DNA of 64,000 bases from Porites lobata (GCA_942486035.1 CALNXK010000079.1:662501-726500), one strand, 5' to 3'. Numbered from the stretch's first letter, positions 22,177-34,012 are shown. Notes: generated by a model not told the origin, from the letters alone. Numbers and translations are program-made.

Positions 22177-22463
22177 TAAGACCTAAACTCGAGTATGTAA
22201 CGTCAGCCGGGAATCCACATTATAAATGTGATATTTGTAGACTGGAAGGTGTGCAATTAGCGGCAGCACGCTTCTGTAAAACTGATAACCACTATGCCCC
22301 CAGCGTTAGCATTATGTTAGATAGTCTTGGCCTCGAACCCCTTGAAACGCCAAGAAAACTAAGTGGTCAATGTATGATGTACAAAACTATTCACGGACTC
22401 GTTGGTTTGAATATACATAATTATTTGCAATTCTCCGAGGAAACACGAACACGGGACAGTCAT

Positions 22464-22863
22464 CAGGGGAACCCAACGACATTTTTCGGGAAAATATCTG
22501 TTCGGAAGACGATTTGAGATCTAGAATTGTCGAAACATTTTTTGTAAAATTTCTTGCTTGCCTGCCTCTCCTAGGATTTTTCGAACATCTACGAAATAGT
22601 GTAATTGCCCATTTCTAACGGATTTTTACCCTAAAAAGGTCACCTAGAATTTTCGAGAGCCTTTTTTCTAGCTAAAATTTTCGAAAAGGTAAGTTTTGAT
22701 CCCTATAATTTTCGGATCACTAGACTTTCAGCTAGGAAATCCGAACAGATTAAAAATTTTTAGGGGATAAAAATATGCCTACATCTACCGTTTAAATACT
22801 AAAATACGTTCAACAATGCTATGTTTAAGTGGTTTTGAACTATATTCTCGTTGGGTGCCCCTG
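22464..22863. mobile_element. 400-bp MITE, family CAGGGGcACCCA, copy A
   Basis: Terminal inverted repeats CAGGGGAACCCAACGA and TCGTTGGGTGCCCCTG, flanked by AGTCAT at 22458-22463 and 22864-22869. Internal sequence is shared with copies B (31514-31903) and C (33651-34012). CAG...CTG ends fit a hAT-like element, but the target duplication is 6 bp in all three copies. No coding capacity. Confidence 0.9.
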
Positions 22864-23407
22864 AGTCATGCGTATACATTCCAGACCCCCTTTAGCTATA
22901 CGAATGCCCTTAACTTCTCCTTTTTCCCGAGGATCTCAAGAGAGTGGGACCAGCTCCCAGCCAAGGTAGTGTTGTGTCCATCGCTAGCTGTGTTCAAGAA
23001 GAAAGCGACTACTTCAGTTATGAACTACAATCCAAAATAGACAAGTCAATAATATGTATTTTTTTTAATAATGTATTTTTTAATAGTTAGTGTGATGCCT
23101 GACCGGCTTTACTATAACTTAATGAAGGTTAAGGTGAAGATGAAAATTATCTGGGCCTTGCGATTTATTTTGGTTATTTTAGAGTGGCCGGGAAGGAGTG
23201 ACGGTAAACAATTTTTTAAAAATATTTAAGACGGAATCCATCACGAGATTGAATGATTTTAAGTTTCAGTGGACAAAATTCTTGTACCAGATAAATTTTA
23301 AGAATATCGCATTCTTTTTTTTACAGTTTTAAAGGGCTATAGATGTTATTAGTTAACTGTAATGACACCAAAGAATATTTCTCATGGCAGCCCGAGAAAA
23401 TAATCCG

Positions 23408-23672
23408 CGGCAGGATTAGCTCAGTCGGTAGAGCACTTGACTGCAGAGCGGGAGGTCGCGGGCTCGATTCCCGGGGCCGGACCAATACTCAGGGTCTTAA
23501 AAATAACTGAGAAATGGTGGTACTTCCTTTGCCCTGCAGGCGGCTAGACCTTCTCGTGGCTCGGATGACCACGTAAAATGGCGGTCCCGTCTCCATTAGC
23601 AGACGTAAAATATAGTGTCCCCAATTAGCACTTTCGTGCTATAGTACATTGACACTAAAAAAAAGTGCATTT
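23408..23672 (+). repeat. tRNA-derived SINE
   Basis: Head AGGATTAGCTCAGTCGGTAG (box A) and GGGCTCGATTCCCGGGGCC (box B), then a SINE body (CCCGTCTCCATTAGCAGACG ... TTAGCACTTTCGTGCTA ... TACATTGACACT). The tRNA fold is not kept, so it is not a tRNA gene. Confidence 0.75.
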
Positions 23673-24770
23673 TAGTCAAATCTAAAATGTTTACTTTTAG
23701 GATAGTTTTTTGTGGAAGAATTCAACAGAGATGGAGGTATACTTAGATTCTCTTAGGGGGTCAGAAATGGCTTATTTACTTCAGAGTATGAACAAGACCA
23801 AGATTGAAGAAAGCAAACACGATGAAGTAAAAATAAGTTTGTCCAACTGGAAACAGGTGTCAATGAGAAGAAACCTTGTAGCCACGCTCGAACGGCGAAC
23901 AAAGAGAACCACTGGGGCCAGTTATACATAAATCTTAATTACAGTTGTACGCGAACGATTATAATGCCCGACGTTCAGCCGAGTCAAACATTTTATTTAA
24001 ACTCCAGAAGTAAGTAGCTAGTCTACGACTAGTTATTGACAACGTTTGTCAGGATTCATTTATCAGAGATGCTTATTAAGTACGTAGATAAAAAAGAATG
24101 CTGCGGATGGTTGTAGTTATCACACATTATATAAAGTGTCGCATCTTCATTTTGTTGCAGTCAGCTGCTGTTAATGATCCTAAACATGTCTCTTCTTCGA
24201 GTGCAGCTGAAAATAAAAGAGGAGGCATCGTTTCACTGGCCACCCAGCCAGACCTGAGTAGTGGCGTTAGGTCCCGACGAACAACGATGTAATGGATTAA
24301 CAGCACCATAACCTCCAAAGTTGTCTTCGTTATAAACTGCACTAGTCTTTCCGTTGAATTCACAGATATTTTTGTCACTATCTGTGTGCAAGGAATTTTC
24401 ATCTTTTTCATACCAGAGTGGTGCGGTACAGTTCAAACATTCGTGCCCCCGGATGTTCATAAATTCGAACTTGTGGCATGTACCTGATTGGGTCTGTGGG
24501 CTAAGTATGTTGAAATTTGCCAGGGATGTTTTCATGTAATCTGTGTACACAACTCCGTCGGTATCATAGCGACAGGTAGCCCGCCAGTGAGTGGACTGGG
24601 CCCCAAGCCATGCAAGGTTTGCTGGGATGATCAGGTACGCCTGCCAATTTGGATGGTCACCGCTGATTGCGTTGTCATCATCGTAATCAAAGAAAACAAT
24701 TTCATCCTACAGATTACAAACTTGTCATTAGCATTAGTAGATGAGAACAATAAATGATGGATTTTATTCC
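23650..24770. repeat. Local duplication shared with 34110-35110 (exon 3 and 3' flank)
   Basis: The stretch ACTTTTAG...GAATTCAACAGAGAT...AGTATGAAC...TGGAAACAGGTGTCAATGAG and the last exon of the minus-strand PAN-EGF gene recur at 34140-35080 in the same orientation. Divergence is clearly higher than between the two big direct copies, so this duplication is older. Confidence 0.85.
24233..24706 (-). CDS. Copy 3 exon 3: Cys-rich C-terminus
   Basis: Acceptor ATCTGTAG, then GAT GAA ATT GTT; open to TGA at 24235-24233. Has STHWRATCRYDTDGVVYTDY and the full cysteine set. Confidence 0.88.
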   Translation of the reverse strand, partial: DEIVFFDYDDDNAISGDHPNWQAYLIIPANLAWLGAQSTHWRATCRYDTDGVVYTDYMKTSLANFNILSPQTQSGTCHKFEFMNIRGHECLNCTAPLWYEKDENSLHTDSDKNICEFNGKTSAVYNEDNFGGYGAVNPLHRCSSGPNATTQVWLGGQ

Positions 24771-27700
24771 TCTAGTTGACAAGCCTGTGACATGCGGAAG
24801 AGAAGGTTACAAATAGGGTAACACGCGGTTTAAGGTGATTCCTTAGTAAAAGAACCTAACATAGATTGTAGATGAAACTTGGTACACTGATGTAACAAGT
24901 CAAGAAGACGATGAAAAAGTACTAAAAAGTTGGGGTCACCGTGCTCGTTTTGACGTCACAATGCTGACAAATACGGCTATTTTGGACCCTTTGACAAAAA
25001 CCGCGCGCAGCCCAAAACTAGACAAAAAGGAGAGATTTTTTCGATGATGCATGTGGTGTCGCACAGAATTTGACTTTAATGTATTGTTTATCCACTTACA
25101 TACCAGAAAAATGCCTTAAGATGCCCTTGTTTTTACTTTAAACTCCAAAATAGAATTGAATTAGACACGCGCTATTCGACCCGTGATAGCTCAATCCGTA
25201 CAATCTAGTAAAATTGCCAAAAAACTGAACATAGATTTGTGCCAATTTTTTTCTCATCTAAATATTTACTAAAGCGTGATATCGAGAGAAGATGGCTGAA
25301 AGAAGCACTGAAGAGCACAGAACCTGTAATTATTTTATTCATTTCTGGGTATGTTTTGGCTACTCCACCCACATATGTGTTTCGTATTTATTTAGTATTC
25401 ACCGAACCGAGCATCGTCGTGAGCTTCAAATTACCTGAATTAATAGAGAGGGGGTAAAATGACCGGAAATTCGGCCTCGGGTTTGTCAGTCAAGAAATGA
25501 TTATTTCGAGCGACGACTAAAAACAAGGATCCTTTACCCTGCGTTTTTTACCAAGCTCACAACAAGTGTTGTTTATCTTTAGTTAGACCAGGGAAACAAA
25601 CAATTCAGAAGACTGAAATTAAAGTTTAGTCTCAGTACTAATCTCGAGAAGGGAAGTGTCAGTAATATACAAAATGTAAGATACCATCTGCAATACTTGC
25701 CCCAAAAATGTCTTTCTTTGATAAGCTGAACGACTGGATCAAGTTCCATGCAAACCCAGGCTCAGAGTCAAAGTCGCAGAACACTTGGAAGGATTGATCA
25801 CTGTCATCAGTGATTGTGTACAATCCAGAACTCTTTTCTCCAGCAGCTTTGTAGGCCTGGCAACTCTTTCTCTTTTCACAGTGTCTACCAATAAACTTTG
25901 CTGGACAAGAACAGTTGTACCGGACGCTCGTGGGCTCACATATTTCCGTACAAGTTCCTCCATTCTGACAAGGATTATTCTTGCAGCAGCCGTTCACGCA
26001 TGTGACGTCACCATCACATGACGTCGCATGGTGTTTCTAAAAATTGATCAAACAATTTTTTTTAATTTTTCGCTTATACAGAATAATTGGAGTGACCAGC
26101 GTAAAAATACCTTTGAAAAAGACCCTCTGGCCCCGCTGCGTTCTTTAAAATTCAAGCATTGAACAGCATGGCACTAATTCCCTAGCAAGAAAAGTATGGC
26201 GAAGACGAATGTATTGTACCTTATCTTATCCGCTCCTTTCTTATCTTAATGGCTGACAAACCTAACACGGAATAAAAAGAATTATTATATGGCTGAGTTT
26301 GTTTTCGCCATGCGATAGGTCAATTTGCGGTCCGTAACTTGCTATACGGACTAAAATTTCAAAGAAAATGCTTATTTCGGAGGTCTAAATCTCTTCACCT
26401 CGGAAAAAAGGTTGAAATTAAGTTACAAGACGTCTATCTAGACGAGCAGCGAGGATCGTCTACTTCAAAGCTGCCTCAAAACTATCAACTGATCAAATTA
26501 TGACTAAACTGGGCTTGGAACCTCTCTATTATAGAAGACGGACACACATTTTAAGATTTGTTGATGAGTGCATTGCAAATAGAGTTCCCAGATACCTTTC
26601 TAATTATTTCAATGTAAGAAACCGTGACATTCACCGCCACAAAACTAGAAATAATAATGACCTTATTTTGGAAAAAATTAATTTAGAATGCACCAAGCGC
26701 GCTTTTTTCTACAAAGGTGCGAAAATTTTTAATAATTTTTAATAATTCTTAGAATTTATAACTGTTCGATCTTTCGTTTGGTGTGACTATTTTGTAATTT
26801 TGTGATTTGATTTTTATCTATATTTTAAATCTTTTTTATTTTTATTTTTTTCATTTTTAATTTTTTACAGGACCTGCATTGATAGCAATTTTTTTTCTTA
26901 AAACTGAAGCAGCAATCCTGCATAAATATGTTTAAATTATTATTATTATTATTATTATTATCAACCTTGAGGACTTAGATTTTGACTCTGTCCTTCAACA
27001 TTTTAAACTGTGTTTATTTGTGAGCGAAGGCGATGAAGAAACTAACTCGTGATCTTATCGAAGAGGATTCTAGTCAGTGTTTGAAAATAATTATTTTATC
27101 GTAGTACACAATTAAGAAGACGAAAATCGACTGGCAGATATTTGAGATGTTTTGCCTAAGAGAAAATGAGTAATTCCTTCGACAAAAATGATAACAAACA
27201 TGCCTGCACCCGATCATCTTGACGAGCTTCTTTGTCATTTGCAGTGTTTTTCCAAAGACCAACGAAAGAAAGATAGAAGCGACTCCGAGCCAGACAAAAT
27301 GTCCAGTTTTCAAAAGACTCCAGCGTCACATTGGCGAGTGAATACTTACAGTGCTCTTAGTTTTGACCGAATATACTTAAAAATATGTCTGCAAACCCTG
27401 AAGACTGGATCCTGACTTTGCCTTTCCAGATTTTAACCTAGATTTGTTTGAATGAGAACGAAGCTGATGTAGAAACTGAATCGTAACCTTTCCGTGGAAG
27501 AAAATATGGTCCGCGTTTGAAAATTTTAACGGAGATCACGCTTGAAGAAGAGAATGAACTGGCAGAAATTCGAGAGGTTTACCCAAAAAATTAACGAGCG
27601 AATCCTTCGACAATGACAACAAACCTACCTTGAAAAGCTTCTTTGCCTTTTGCAGTGTTTTTTTTTACAAGGATCAACGGAGGAACGATGGAAACGACGT

Positions 27701-30700
27701 CGAGAAAGTCACAGTGCCCGGTTTCCAAAATACTCCAGCGTTTCATTAAAGAGCTAAAACTTACAGCGCTCTTAGTTTTGACCAAATAAACTTTTTCAAC
27801 ATGGCGAATTTGTTTTCACTTTCTCGGAAACCCTTTGTATTATTGTTTTCGTGAGCCAATAAAAACTTTCGTGAGCCAATAAAAACTTTCTTGAAAAAAA
27901 AACTCGGTCGGTAATTTACAGTACAGACCGAAAACTCGGCTAATAAGAGGTATATACTTGGCTACCACTTGACGAAGGCTGGAATGCAGTGTGAGCTTGA
28001 CCTGCTTGTAAGTCTAACGGATATAAAAACACGACCGAACAACGTACGGCAAAGGCCTAAACTGGTTAAAAGCGGAAAATGGGAAAGAATTGAAGTGATA
28101 AATAAACAAAGCTACCCTAGGGAGACATTGCGAATTTGCTCTTTGATGCGCGTATACCTTCCACTCCATACTCCCTAGCTCCAACGGCTTCATACGTATA
28201 ACATCACCTTCTTTAAGTGTGGGCAAGTCACACGAGCATATTGGTTGTGGTACTTAGACTGCTCTGCCGCTTAGTCAGTTTTTGGATGTACTCGTTCACT
28301 CTGTGGGGCTCTAGGCTAAAGGAGAGTCTTCCTTGTGGGCAGGAGTGTTATTTTTCTCCGGTTCATTAAACGTTCAACAGCACTTGATTCCATTCCTTGT
28401 GTCGGTGTATTGCGCTAATCGAGAATTGCTATATACGGGTCTGTCCCGGCACTCAAAGCTTTGCGTAGGAGGTTGTTTGCTGTTTTCACTGTTGATTACT
28501 CTTTGTCGTTCGCTTTGCTGTTCCCAGGAGAGCTAGTTCTGTTCCAATCGTTAGCGAATTCACGAACCTCTGATAGCACAAATTGCGGGGCATTGTCGCT
28601 GACTAAGGGATCAGGGCAACCATAGCGAACAAAATGGTTCTTCAGCTTCAAAACTAGCGCTGTTGAGGTGGTACTTGTGAGCCAGTCAATTTCCCAGGAA
28701 TTGCTGTCATAATGTACCGTGATCATGTACTCTTTTTTTTAGTTCAAACAGGTCAACTCCTACTTGTTCCCTAGTCTATTTTCAGTGACTGCTCTCATAC
28801 TTGCGATAGGTCATAGAGGTTGCGATCGGCTCTTTTAATTCAGCTTTCATGTTCGGCCAAAATATGGTTTGCAGCGTGCTCTTCGTAAACATGATTCTGT
28901 GCCAGGGTGTGAAGCAAACAAATTTCGTTTCACGTCCTTTCGTAAACTGACAGAAACTACGATTTGTTACCCGCGGAATATCATTCCATTGCGTACCGAC
29001 AACTCGTCCCTCAAGCTGAAGTAGGGGTTTATCTGCTCCGGTATTTGACTGCTATCGTCTGGCCAGCCAGATGACAGCTTTCAGGGTTACAAGATCTCGT
29101 CATTCTGAGTTGCTTTATGGATCTCTCGGAGTCTAGACGTGGATACAGGGAGAAAAACGGCTGCGTTGATGTTCTCAAATTCAGCTGCAGTTGGATGTAC
29201 AGTGTTCGACAGGCATGCTCTGGAGAGTCTATCGGCCAGGTAAAGCTTTCTGTCACGCTTATACTGCACCTCATTATCATATTTCCGAAGTTTCATCATC
29301 ATAACTTGAAGGCGTTTAGGCGCAAACGCGAGAGACTTCTTCAGGATGGATTCTAGCGGCTTTTGGTCGCTTTTTCGCGTGCATTTCCTTCTTAATTCGT
29401 GCATATCGTTTTTCGCAGTCTCAGTGAGCGATCGGTTTGCCTCTTTGTAGAGGGGTAGCCCCTAGGTCTTTCTTACTGGTATCACTTTTCAAGCTCCGCC
29501 TTTGGGTCGTGATAGCTAAGTAGTGAGGCGGTAGTCACAAAAGAAGCTTGACTTCTCCAGATGCTTTTTTCGTGCTTTTCCGTCCAGTTAAACTCGGTTT
29601 CTTGTCGTGTGAGACGGCGTGTTGGTTCCGTGTGGTCTGCTGGACGGGCAGAAACTTTGGTAAGTAGTTGACATATCTGTTTAGCCTCCAAAAGATCTCG
29701 CTTGATGCTGAAAGACCAAATGGGAATCTTTTCCACCTGTACATTCCGAATGGGGTTGCGAAGGTGGTCAATATACTAGACTCACGTCAAGCACAGTGCC
29801 AGTAACCGGCGGTAAGGTCGACGGTCGAAAAATATCTTCGCTCGAGCCATCTCTGGCATTAGGTTGTCTAGAATCGGCAGCTGATGAGCTTCTCTTCTTA
29901 CGGCTTGGTTCAACGGACGTGGATTTATGCATATTCTGAGGGAATCTGACTTCTTTGTTGCAATAACAACACCGCTTACCCATGCCGTTCGCTCATCCAC
30001 TTTTGCTAATACTCGTATCCTCTCTAAGCGGTCTGGTTCACCTTTAAACGTCTCTCTCAGGGCTGTCGGAATCCGTCGCGAAGGCGTTACGGAGGGTTCA
30101 GCATTTTTATCAATTCTTAGGTGGACCGTGCCAGGTTGGGCTCCCAGATCCTTCCAGAAAACATCTGGATAGTTGTGGATTAAGCTCGTCGGCGGTTGAA
30201 ATGTATAGTTTTCTGCGGGTAGGCGGAACTGAGACAAAATCATCTTCAGGCACAGTTATCAGCACCATTTGTTATGCAGTACGTGTACCTATCAACGATG
30301 TTAAATTATCAGAAACAACGACAAATGCGATGAATGCTTCTTTCCAGTTTTGCAATTCGAGACTTTTTAGTGGGTAATCCCAAGGGGTTTCATTTCCGTT
30401 CTGTTCCACATCTTCAGCGTTCTGTTTGATGGGGTGTTACGTGACTTCCTATGGTGTGAGTTTTTGTGATGATATTTATCGAAGCTCCACAGTCCACGAC
30501 CCTGTACTTTTTCTTTTGTGCAATTAGATTCGTTATGATGTCCTAATTGTCCCAGATCTGTTTGAACTGTTTCCACTTTTCGGCAATGTTAGTAGTGGTA
30601 TCGGAACGTTTTGGCGGCGTTATACTTTGTATAAGTAGAGCCGTTTGCATACTGCTGCTCGTTTTGTCACCGGCCGGGAAAGAAATTGGAGCACAATTCC

Positions 30701-31161
30701 CCTGAGGTAGGACAACTCCATTGGTTACCAGTCTCATATCGATTTATTTTAAAGCTTCTTCTTTTTATGTATAAAGCTTCAATATCTGGCGGATCTTTTG
30801 CACCATCAGAAATCGTCAAGTACCCTATGTTCAAACTCGCGTGACTTACTCATGCAGCCAAAGTCAAGAACTAAGACCTATGGAGACAGGGCGTTTGCCG
30901 TTTGCGCCCCAAGGATTTGGAACTCCCTTCCTTTAAATATACATCATTCCAGCACTGTCCCATTGCTTGAGACGAATCTCAAAACGTTTTCTGACTCTTT
31001 GTAAGGAGTAATTCTTTAGTTTGTTAGTTTCACTTTTTGAGTTTATTAGCTTTCATTCTGAGTTTATTAGTCTAAGTTTTTAGCATACTAGTTCTATTTT
31101 ATTTTTAATTGTTGTGAAGCACCTCGAGCAATTAATGGATGTGTGCGCTATATAAATGCAC

Positions 31162-31197
<36 letters not shown>

Positions 31198-31211
31198 CAT
31201 CATCATTATTG

Positions 31212-31242
<31 letters not shown>

Positions 31243-32922
31243 CATCATCGTTATTACTATCACGATGTTCGGCTGAGGACTCTTTCGGGAACTTAAAATC
31301 AGTTACGTCGCCGCTGCCATCATGTTTCAATATTATATGTGTCGAGTGCGAGAGATCACCATAGTTGGCGTAGTACAGAGTTCTCTTCGATCAAATCTAA
31401 AATTATTGGTCATCGGACAGGAACATGATACATACAGTGAGCCAGTGCTATTGAAGTTCACTTGATGGACATTGTAACAGAAAGCAGGGTGAGGGACCCT
31501 AATCCCAATAAAACAGGGGCACCCAAAGTCAATTTTCGGAAAATATCTGTTCGGAAAACAATTTGAGATCTAGAATTATCGGAACATTTGTTGTAAAATG
31601 TCTTGCTTGTCTGCCTCTCCTAGGATTTTCGAACATCTAAAAAATAATATCATTGCCCATTTTTAACGGATTTTTAACCTTAAAAGGTCACCGAGAATTT
31701 TCGGGAGCCTTTTTTCTGGCTGAAAGTTTTGAAAAGGTAAGTTTTGATCCCTATAATTTTCGGATCACTAGACTTTCAGCTAGGAAATCCGAACAGATGA
31801 AAACTTTTAGGGGATAGAAATATGCCTATATCAACCTTTCAAATACTAAAATACGTTTAATGCTACGTCTAAGTGGTTTTGAACTATTTTCTCCTTGCCC
31901 CTCATAAAAGAAAGATCCAGTTATCGAAAATGTTGTTAATGTACTAAATTTTTTTGAACGAGGCTGACCTTGCAAGAACTCTATGCTTTTTTACATGGCG
32001 AGGATAAACGGGTTCTTGAAAGTGGTTCTATGAGTTACTTTGTTAATTTAGTCTTAACTTAGCTTATATCAGACCAGAATTCTCTCCTAGGCCTAATTCA
32101 AACGACGAACTTCGAACGAACTGAATTGAACCCACTGCTACAGAGCGAAAACAAGAGATTTTGCTCATAAGCATTAACTTCGACCAAGAAGCACAAAACT
32201 CGGAGCGCCGAAGCATCTTCTTGTACTCGCATAACGCCGTTTTCACCAACCAATCTATATTCTAAAAAACAGTCAGCAAAAACTGTTTTATAGACCTGAT
32301 AATTGTATTTTGACATTTGGTTTTATTTTTTCTCAAATTCTCTCGCAGACATGGAAAAAGTGCTTTTAACTTTGTTTTAAAACATAAACCGGTCCGTGAA
32401 AAGGCCACACTAGGCCCAGCATAGCAGTTGCTAGCTCCAGGTTATGGTTCGACTCATGTGAGCTTGGACGTTTGCCCCGGCGTCCCTTAGATAGCCGTGA
32501 TATGTTAAAAAACGGTGGGGCTGAAAAACATCTAACTCCGAGGACATATGTTTGCAAAGATGTATTGTAATAAGTTTTTATACCTTTTGGCTGAATTCTC
32601 TTCGAAGGTTGTAATAGCGTGAGCCCGGAGAATGTTTGAGAGAGCTCTCGTTTGTATAGTGGCTGCCTTCATTTAACTCGCAAGCTTTTCTTTCGTTATT
32701 TTCCTTGTAGTTGAACGACAAACACCGACAGTCATCTACACACCACATGTGACACTGAATTGGATTCATCGTTGCAGACTCATGAAAGACATGGCCAACT
32801 AATTCTGAGTTCTCCATTGCATCTCCGTTGATATCTAGCCCATATGTTTGGCATTTTCCTAGACTACAATGCGATTCGGCTTCAGTGAGTTTCCAAAAAA
32901 TTGGCAAAAGCGTCAAAATCAT
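24233..32922 (-). CDS. PAN-EGF-fibrinogen-like secreted protein, copy 3 (minus strand)
   Basis: Join complement of 32584-32922, 25701-26036 and 24233-24706: 113 + 112 + 157 codons, about 382 residues, phase-0 introns. Signal peptide MILTLLPIFWKLTEA, PAN domain (HCSLGKCQTYGLDINGDAME, CHMWCVDDCRCLSFNYKEN), EGF (CKNNPCQNGGTC, CSCPAKFIGRHC), fibrinogen-like opening (KSCQAYKAAGEKSSGLYTI, VFCDFDSE) and C-terminus ending VWLGGQ. Intron 1 is about 6.5 kb and packed with LINE, Ty3-like and MITE debris; intron 2 is about 1 kb. The exon 2 donor is GGG|GCAAGT, i.e. GC-AG, which is the only phase-0 site aligning with the GT donor of copies 1 and 2; without it the exon runs to a stop after 12 more residues. 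No internal stop or frameshift in the joined reading, so it may be functional. Confidence 0.8.
25701..26036 (-). CDS. Copy 3 exon 2: EGF-like + fibrinogen-like start
   Basis: Acceptor ATTTTTAG, then AAA CAC CAT GCG; ends TTT GGG|GCAAGT at 25701/25700. Two codons shorter than copies 1 and 2 between the EGF and the SCQAY motif. Confidence 0.8.
26400..26970 (+). mobile_element. LINE 3' fragment in intron 1 of copy 3
   Basis: Reads TRRLSRRAARIVYF, then an open piece at 26500-26742 (TKLGLEPLYYRRRTHILRF ... KGAKIFNNF-stop), the C-terminal part of a LINE RT ORF, followed by AT-rich 3' sequence and a (TTA)n tail at 26936-26961. The two parts are out of frame, so it is dead. Confidence 0.75.
27075..27795. 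repeat. Diverged direct duplication of about 300 bp
   Basis: 27075-27385 and 27514-27795 share strings such as TTTGCAGTGTTTTT, GACTCCAGCGT / TACTCCAGCGT, and CTCTTAGTTTTGACC. Function not recognised. The 20-bp motif GTGAGCCAATAAAAACTTTC occurs twice in tandem just after (27852-27891). Confidence 0.6.
27980..30638 (-). mobile_element. Ty3/gypsy-like LTR retrotransposon relic
   Basis: Minus-strand pieces in the expected order: gag-like start (TTTNIAEKWKQFKQIW, about 30543-30620), protease (VDCGASINIITKT, about 30460), RT N-terminal part (29782-30243), RT palm part (TPFGMYRWKRFPFGLSAS, about 29690-29770), RNase H (29087-29404), integrase core (28496-28726, VSDNAPQF) and the polyprotein tail (LKEGDVIRMKPLELGSMEWK, about 28170-28226). 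Pieces are in different frames; the RT has lost the stretch that should hold its YxDD motif, and most of gag is gone. No LTRs were recognised. Non-functional. Confidence 0.8.
30638..31260 (+). mobile_element. CR1/L2-like LINE 3' fragment with (ATT)n tail
   Basis: Plus-strand RT C-terminal remnants in shifting frames: LRQLHWLPVSYRFILKLLLF (about 30710-30770), then YGDRAFAVCAPRIWNSLPLN (about 30870-30930). The end GCTATATAAATGCACTATTATT runs into an (ATT)n tract at 31163-31252. It butts against the Ty3-like relic at about 30638. Confidence 0.8.
31163..31255 (+). repeat. (ATT)n microsatellite
   Basis: LINE tail expansion with interspersed ATC units. The poly-Leu and poly-Asn frames over it are artefacts. 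Confidence 0.9.
31514..31903. mobile_element. MITE, family CAGGGGcACCCA, copy B
   Basis: 390 bp, same orientation as copy A, flanked by ATAAAA at 31508-31513 and 31904-31909. The right terminus is degenerate (TGCCCCTC). Confidence 0.88.
31910..32583. other. No gene recognised (intron 1 of copy 3)
   Basis: Intron sequence next to exon 1 of copy 3. No element ends or coding features found. Confidence 0.5.
32584..32922 (-). CDS. Copy 3 exon 1: signal peptide + PAN domain
   Basis: ATG at 32922-32920; donor CCAAAAG|GTATAA after 32584, the same donor as in copy 2. Confidence 0.88.
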
Positions 32923-33650
32923 GGTTTATGTTAAGTTATTTTACATGGCAACTTGAGTTAATCATTTCGTTGTCCTTAAAGCGGCTAAGGTCAAAATAAA
33001 TTATTCATATACTTTATTGTGCCGAAATTTGAAATGACGACCATTCCCTGGTGTGACAAGTCCATTCGAAACTTTTATGTAGCTAATAATAGCTAGAATC
33101 GGAAATGTATGCAAAGGCTTTTTTTATTTCACCAATCTAGCCGAACAACTAATGCTGTTGTTTTACCTGTTTGCAAGAAGCGGGGGTTCTGCAGACAAAT
33201 CAAAAACTCGCAACACTTCAAAGCTGAAGTTTATGATACACTAAAAGTAATGATTTGTTTTAATGATTTGAGTTGAGTTCTATGAAAACCGGCTTGAGGT
33301 CAGTAAACAGAAAATATTGTCAGTAACTCAATTTTTCTATTATTCTACCAGATCAGGCCTTATTTCAGTTTCACTTGGTACAAAATTGGCTGATGTGACC
33401 ACCAAAATTAGACCTTCTATTCAGTAACCCCCAACAGCTTTTCCAACATGGTGTGCCCACTCTGCTTTTCCTGCAATATTTGAATGCTTGAGGTCAATTA
33501 AATAAAATCAGACGAAAATGGTGTAATTTACAATTGTCATTAGTGCGTTGTTTACAGCGGAACAAGGGCTTCACCTGTACAGATTACGTGTTTAAAAACT
33601 TCTAGTCGGTTCTAAGTAAAGTCACATGATGCCCAAATACGGTTATTTGA
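32923..33650. other. Upstream region of copy 3, no gene recognised
   Basis: 5' flank of the minus-strand gene; its promoter should lie here but I see no diagnostic element. Confidence 0.5.
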
Positions 33651-34012
33651 CAGGGGCACCCAACGAGAATATAGTTCAAAACCACTTAAACATAGCCGTT
33701 GTTAAACGTATTTTAGTATTTAAACAGTAGATAGAGGCATATTTTTATCCCCTAAGAATTTTTCATCTGTTCGGATTTCCTAGCTGAAAGTCTAGTGATC
33801 GAAAATTATAGGGATCAAAACTTACCTTTTGGAACATTTCAGCAAGAAAAAAGGCTCCCGAAAATTCTAGCTGACCTTTTAAAGGTAAAAATCCGTTAAA
33901 AATGGGCAATTACACCATCTTTTAGATGTTCGAAAATCCTAGGAGAGGCAGACAAGATCTCAAATCGTCTTCCAAACGGATATTTTCCGAAAATCGTCGC
34001 TGGGTGCCCCTG
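33651..34012. mobile_element. MITE, family CAGGGGcACCCA, copy C (inverted)
   Basis: 362 bp, reverse orientation to A and B. Ends CAGGGGCACCCAACGA and CGCTGGGTGCCCCTG, flanked by ATTTGA at 33645-33650 and 34013-34018. Confidence 0.9.

Larger units (their letters stand above)
21873..23040 (+). mobile_element. LINE reverse-transcriptase fragment interrupted by two MITEs
   Basis: Plus-strand CR1/L2-like RT C-terminal half in three pieces: about 21874-21997 (LIRRNFWFCDEKVKLTLYKT), 22181-22463 (PKLEYVTSAGNPHYKCDI ... MMYKTIHGLVGLNIHNYL) and 22864-23040 (AYTFQTPFSYTN ... REWDQLPAKVV ... NYNPK-stop). The gaps are the MITEs at 21998-22176 and 22464-22863. Removing the second MITE and one copy of its 6-bp repeat rejoins the frame exactly (RDSH|AYTF). 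Confidence 0.85.

Noticed and set aside
23409..23484. Possible functional tRNA gene
   Set aside because: Boxes A and B are present but the acceptor stem and anticodon stem do not pair, and a SINE body follows.
23710..23931. Plus-strand ORF conserved with 34166-34435
   Set aside because: The similarity comes from the DNA duplication of the 3' flank; the two frames diverge by indels not in multiples of three, so it is not a conserved protein.
31143..31364. Poly-Leu / poly-Asn ORFs
   Set aside because: They are translations of the (ATT)n microsatellite.
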